Source: Chryseobacterium aahli
GTDB taxonomy: Bacteria > Bacteroidota > Bacteroidia > Flavobacteriales > Weeksellaceae
Length of the DNA: 64,000 bases
Direction: 5' to 3'
NCBI RefSeq assembly: GCF_022699665.1
Contig: NZ_JALDNB010000001.1
Coordinates: forward strand, 124,001 to 188,000
The first letter of the stretch is position 1. Each line of letters begins with the position of its first letter. The notes below the pieces were generated by a model. It searched no databases. It was not told where the DNA came from and was given only the letters and a program-made list of their open reading frames with translations. Positions 61,939 through 64,000 of this stretch are shown here, in pieces. A program made the translations under genes and the position numbers.

Positions 61939-62637
61939 ATGGAAATTTCATTAGTGAGACTGAGCACTAAAGACCTTGCGACTTTGGCTCAGAGAATTAT
62001 TACCAACATTCAGTAAGGAAAATATCCTGTGATTTCCAACCATCCACTTACCGCAACTTTGCAGAATTCCTATACCGAATACGATATGGTCTACACCAAG
62101 CAAGTCTACAGCGGAAAAGGAAAAGACGTTGCCATGGCAGACCATGAAAGAGATGTCGCTTACACCAATCTTAAATCTTTTCTGGACGGTTACCGAAAGC
62201 TTCAGTCTGCACCCAATTATCAGTCGGCGGAAGCTTTGTACGGTGTTTTCAAAACTTTTGGGCTTGATCTCGACCGCTTAAGCTATTCCTCACAAACCGC
62301 ACAGATGAAAAAGCTGATTGAAGCTTTGGAAAGTCCGGAAAATCAACAGAAAATTGCACTTCTTTCTCTCAACACGGCTTTCGCAGACATGAAAACAAAA
62401 CACGAAGCTTTTGAAACGATCTTTGGCGAACAGGCAGAAGCCAATGCGGACCTCAGACAGATGACCAGCGCAAGCGCCATCCGCAAAGATCTGGAGAAAA
62501 ACCTCAAAACCTATCTGAATTTGCTCACCGCCATGAAAGACGTTCCCGATTGGAAACTTCTCTACAGCGATACCAACGAGCTGGTAAAAGCAGCGAAAAA
62601 TTCGGAAGTAAAACGAAAGGAAGAAAAACCGGAATAA
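61939..62637 (+). pseudogene. DUF6261 family gene interrupted by an in-frame stop
   Basis: From the ATG at 61939 the reading is MEISLVRLSTKDLATLAQ ... NIQ, then TAA at 62014 (codon 26), then GKYPVISNHPLTATL and 200 more residues in the same frame to 62637. The protein resembles DUF6261, a helical family common in Bacteroidetes with unknown function. Only one base separates TAA from AAA, GAA or CAA, so this is a simple nonsense change. Translation could restart at GTG 62029, giving 202 residues. GC is higher than in the neighbouring small genes. Confidence 0.7.
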
Positions 62638-62644
62638 ATAGAAT

Positions 62645-62662
62645 GACTCAGCAGATTGCTGA
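62645..62662 (+). terminator. Terminator after the DUF6261 gene
   Basis: ACTCAGC / GCTGAGT with loop AGAT, followed by six T. Confidence 0.7.
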
Positions 62663-62695
62663 GTTTTTTGTTGGAGTAATATGAAGTCGAGTCGT

Positions 62696-63425
62696 CGTCA
62701 GTTCGAGTGTTTTTCCAAAGGAAAAATGTATCGAGAACTTTTTGAATGATGCACAAGTTTTGTTTTTCAGCTCATTGGTTCTCGATACAAATTCTTTCAG
62801 AATTTTACTCGAACTGACGGGTTTTTCATAGCAGATATTATGAACTATATTGATGAATGTTTGTATTACAGTGATATTTCTAAATTATAAACAATGTCGT
62901 CAGTTCGAGTGTTTTTCCAAAGGAAAAATGTATCGAGAACTTTTTGATTAGCCGACAAATTTTGTGCTTCGCTTCGCTGGTTCTCGATACAAATTCTTTT
63001 AGAATTTTACTCGAACTGACGGATTTGTCATAGCAGATATTATGAACTATGTTGATGAATGTTTGTATTACAGTGATATTTCTAAATTCTAAACAATGTC
63101 ATCAGTTCGAGTGTTTTTCCAAAGGAAAAATGTATCGAGAACTTTTTGAATGATGCACAAATTTTGTTTTATACTCACTGGTTCTCGATACAAATTCTTT
63201 TAGAATTTTACTCGAACTGACGGATTTGTCATAGCAGATATTATCAACTATGTTGATGAATGTTTGTATTACAGTGATATTTCTAAATTATAAACAATGT
63301 CGTCAGTTCGAGTGTTTTTCCAAAGGAAAAATGTATCGAGAACTTTTTGAGTGATGCACAATTTTTGTTTTATACTCACTGGTTCTCGATACAAATTCTT
63401 TTCAGAATTTTACTCGAACTGACGA
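62696..63425 (+). repeat. Four-copy tandem array of a 202-bp palindromic unit
   Basis: Units begin at 62696, 62898, 63100 and 63301 (period 202, 202 and 201 bp). Each opens with an element of about 124 bp having perfect inverted ends CGTCAGTTCGAGT / ACTCGAACTGACG and inner GTATCGAGAAC / GTTCTCGATAC. A conserved AT-rich spacer of about 78 bp (CATAGCAGATATTATGAACT ... AACAATGT) follows, and the last unit lacks it. Variation between units is mainly in the central loop (about 62742-62768). The stretch 62638-63522 contains no gene. Confidence 0.92.
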
Positions 63426-63522
63426 ATTTATGATAGTAAATATCATCAGTATTTATTTAGAAATATTAGTATTAAAATAATACTTTTGGAATACTAAATT
63501 ATTCAAAGGAATTATTACGTTA

Positions 63523-63981
63523 ATGAAAAATTATATCATTATTTTAATCTTATTATTGTTTTCGTGCAAGGAAAACCCAATTGAAAAAAAGATTGAGTGG
63601 GATTATCTGAATAGTTCATTTAAAAACTCTGATAATCAAGGCCGTCTGGGAATGCTTTGTGGTTATGATACATTTGAGCTGAAACGAATTGATGATTCTC
63701 TTTTTGAAATGAACTTAGCTGAGTTTCAGGGATGGAAAAAGGATTCTAAAAAGTATAATGATACGCTGAAATTAACGGAGAACAAAAAAGTTTTGGATTC
63801 AGCAGGAAATCAGAAAACACAAATTTTAAAATTTTCTAATAAAAATAATGTTAATCTTGAAGTGATGATAGATAAAACCAGAGCTTTTTCAGATTCAATA
63901 AATAATTATGAATATTCCGGAAAAATAAAAATTGAAAATAATAAATTTAAATATTCGTGTGACGAACTTTGGGTAAAATAA
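63523..63981 (+). CDS. Hypothetical lipoprotein, 152 residues
   Basis: A lipoprotein signal (MKNYIIILILLLFSC) leads a polar, lysine- and asparagine-rich protein with LGMLCGYDTFELKRIDD in the middle and a second Cys near the C-terminus (KYSCDELWVK). I do not recognise a family. It follows the tandem array and lies 5 bp before another start codon, so it may begin an operon that continues beyond the window. Confidence 0.7.
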   Translation: MKNYIIILILLLFSCKENPIEKKIEWDYLNSSFKNSDNQGRLGMLCGYDTFELKRIDDSLFEMNLAEFQGWKKDSKKYNDTLKLTENKKVLDSAGNQKTQILKFSNKNNVNLEVMIDKTRAFSDSINNYEYSGKIKIENNKFKYSCDELWVK

Positions 63982-63986
63982 AAAAT

Positions 63987-64000
63987 ATGAAAAAACTAGG
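63987..64000 (+). CDS. Possible start of a further gene, cut by the right edge
   Basis: ATGAAAAAACTAGG at the edge reads M-K-K-L, a common start of exported proteins, 5 bp after the preceding stop codon. Only four codons are visible, so this is a guess from context. Confidence 0.3.

Noticed and set aside
1..64000. tRNA, rRNA or riboswitch genes
   Set aside because: I saw no cloverleaf with a GGTTCGAATCC-type T arm, no rRNA-like stretch and no consensus riboswitch core. A covariance-model scan would be needed to exclude weak ones.

Overview
The window looks like chromosome from a flavobacterium of the Weeksellaceae, most likely Chryseobacterium or a close relative. The reasons are AT-rich DNA, about twenty start-proximal matches to the Bacteroidetes -7 box TAnnTTTG with no consistent Shine-Dalgarno sequence, a type B type IX secretion (T9SS) sorting domain, families typical of this phylum (DUF5686, DUF6261, CBM-bearing GH5, GH43) and a class A beta-lactamase of the Bacteroidetes subclass. 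The genus is inferred; there is no rRNA in the window. I saw no tRNA, rRNA or CRISPR array.

Layout. 1-8.4 kb: envelope and secreted proteins, namely two DUF5686 outer-membrane proteins (one cut by the left edge), a di-heme peroxidase, a DUF839/PhoX-like lipoprotein and a further lipoprotein. 8.6-13.2 kb: an accessory block with a SIR2-like gene followed by an Apea-type HEPN gene (probable two-gene defence cassette), a frameshifted gene encoding heptad repeats, an unknown 226-residue protein, and a cluster of palindromic repeats surrounding a GIY-YIG nuclease gene. 13.3-51.8 kb: mostly housekeeping, with alaS, msrA, an ABC transporter operon, an unusual AAA+ protein, prfB, DedA, DUF808, hydrolases, an acyltransferase, GH43, dnaJ-grpE, purB, purL with a barstar-like gene overlapping its end, an SGNH hydrolase, a GGCT-like protein, dgkA, dnaN, pheT, a META lipoprotein, 3-hydroxyacyl-CoA dehydrogenase, a class A beta-lactamase, a GH5 enzyme, a Gfo/Idh/MocA oxidoreductase, pcm and a 2-hydroxyacid dehydrogenase. 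52-58.9 kb: a 1400-residue T9SS surface protein with CDxNxDGxE repeats, a MITE-like palindrome and hutU without other hut genes. 58.9-64 kb: a second accessory, repeat-rich block with a duplicated hutU 3' end, three small unknown genes, a DUF6261 gene with an in-frame stop and a four-copy tandem array of about 202 bp.

The two accessory blocks share features. Both carry the same palindromic repeat (CGTCAGTTCGAG ... TATCGAGAAC, often paired head to head), the same exact promoter box TATATTTG, and a disrupted gene just downstream of that box. The SIR2-HEPN pair, with its own promoter-like sequence and terminator and intact catalytic motifs, is the best candidate for a poorly described biological system. 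The repeat family with an embedded GIY-YIG gene is the second.
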